Assembly (NCBI RefSeq): GCF_900115955.1 | Contig: NZ_FOYL01000001.1 | Location: 124,001 to 188,000, forward strand | DNA length: 64,000 nt | From: Lentzea waywayandensis | GTDB taxonomy: Bacteria; Actinomycetota; Actinomycetes; Mycobacteriales; Pseudonocardiaceae | Direction: 5' to 3' | In this document: in pieces, positions 60,773 to 64,000 of the stretch | How the letters are laid out: each line of letters starts with the position of its first letter | How positions within the stretch are numbered: the first letter of the stretch is position 1 | Notes under the pieces: model-generated | What the model was told of the DNA's origin: nothing | What the model saw: the letters and a program-made list of their open reading frames with translations, nothing else | Database searches by the model: none | Position numbers and translations under genes: made by a program

Positions 60773-60976
60773 ATGAGCGGTCCGGCCGTCGCCGTGCTGA
60801 CCGGCCTGGCGTTCCTCGGACCTTTCTTCGGCTGGCCCCTGGGCCTGCCTCCCGAACGCGGGACCGCCGTCCAACTCGGTCTGGTCCTCGCAGCGGGATG
60901 CCTGGTCCTCACCAAGCTGAACACCGCGCGGCGGGACGTGCGGGCCGCTCTGCCGGACGTCAGCCGACCCACCTGA
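60773..60976 (+). CDS. Small membrane protein, 67 aa
   Basis: A 67-aa peptide with two hydrophobic stretches (AVAVLTGLAFLGPFFGWPLG and LGLVLAAGCLVL) and a basic/polar C-terminus. GGGGGAA precedes the ATG at 5 bp. No family is known to me. It stands alone before the CebR-type operator. Confidence 0.5.
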   Translation: MSGPAVAVLTGLAFLGPFFGWPLGLPPERGTAVQLGLVLAAGCLVLTKLNTARRDVRAALPDVSRPT

Positions 60977-61053
60977 CGCCGCGCCCGCAGTCCCCACAGC
61001 GTTCGACTCGATTCGACAGGCCAGCTTGACCCTCGACAACCCGGACAGCAGTC

Positions 61054-61067
61054 TGGGAGCGCTCCCA
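61054..61067. promoter_or_regulatory. CebR-type cellulose-utilisation operator
   Basis: A perfect 14-bp palindrome, TGGGAGCGCTCCCA, identical to the CebR box known from Streptomyces, where cellobiose or cellotriose relieves repression. It lies 20 bp before the start codon of the secreted glycoside hydrolase gene. Confidence 0.92.
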
Positions 61068-61087
61068 GAATCGTCGACGAGGACGTG

Positions 61088-64000
<2,913 letters not shown>

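Overview
The window is high-GC DNA with GTG and TTG starts, ATGA-type gene overlaps, a CebR-type cellulose box, an FxSxx-COOH RiPP locus and an enediyne-type polyketide synthase. Together these point to a filamentous actinomycete. A Pseudonocardiaceae-like genus such as Lentzea, Saccharothrix or Amycolatopsis is my guess and is not proven by the sequence. I see no rRNA, CRISPR array, transposase or integrase.

Layout: (1) 1-9.2 kb holds housekeeping and accessory genes: VOC protein, FG-GAP lipoprotein, PadR and ArsR regulators, nitroreductase-like and membrane proteins, AarF kinase, several SRPBCC/START proteins and DoxX. (2) 9.2-27.7 kb is an enediyne-type core locus in two divergent arms. 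The minus arm carries thioesterase (TEBC), PksE, UnbU, a vanadium haloperoxidase and an NTF2-like protein. The plus arm carries a TolB-like propeller, a methyltransferase, a 65-aa membrane peptide, UnbL and UnbV. An AraC regulator and a HEAT/EF-hand protein follow. The PksE looks as if it has lost the catalytic part of its C-terminal phosphopantetheinyl transferase domain. (3) 28-32.4 kb is a complete selenocysteine locus: selB, selA, tRNA-Sec and selD. SelB carries a 30-bp in-frame minisatellite. (4) 32.4-34.2 kb is an ArsR-START-VOC operon.

(5) 34.2-45.5 kb is a ten-gene minus-strand operon: P450, methyltransferase, secreted protein, ACP, ACP-linked reductase, UbiA-type prenyltransferase, PEP-synthase-like phosphotransferase, nucleotidyltransferase, dTMP-kinase-like kinase and acyl-CoA dehydrogenase. 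The last seven are start/stop-overlapped. I do not recognise a described pathway with this set. Its promoter region carries a palindrome nearly identical to one at the end of the enediyne thioesterase gene, so one regulator may control both loci. (6) 46-57.6 kb has two overlapping P-loop ATPases, convergent with a pentapeptide-repeat membrane protein, an unknown protein and FxsT; then FxsA (55 aa, tail FQNRL), a radical-SAM FxsB and an HExxH peptide hydroxylase. (7) 57.7-64 kb has a Tet(M)/OtrA-type ribosomal protection GTPase with an overlapping 36-codon leader ORF, two unknown genes, and two secreted glycoside hydrolases behind a perfect CebR box; the last is cut by the window end.

Working model (inference): regions 2 and 5 may form one co-regulated natural-product supercluster, interrupted by the selenocysteine locus, with the P450 operon making a prenylated or phosphorylated acyl moiety. 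The FxS locus is an independent RiPP system.
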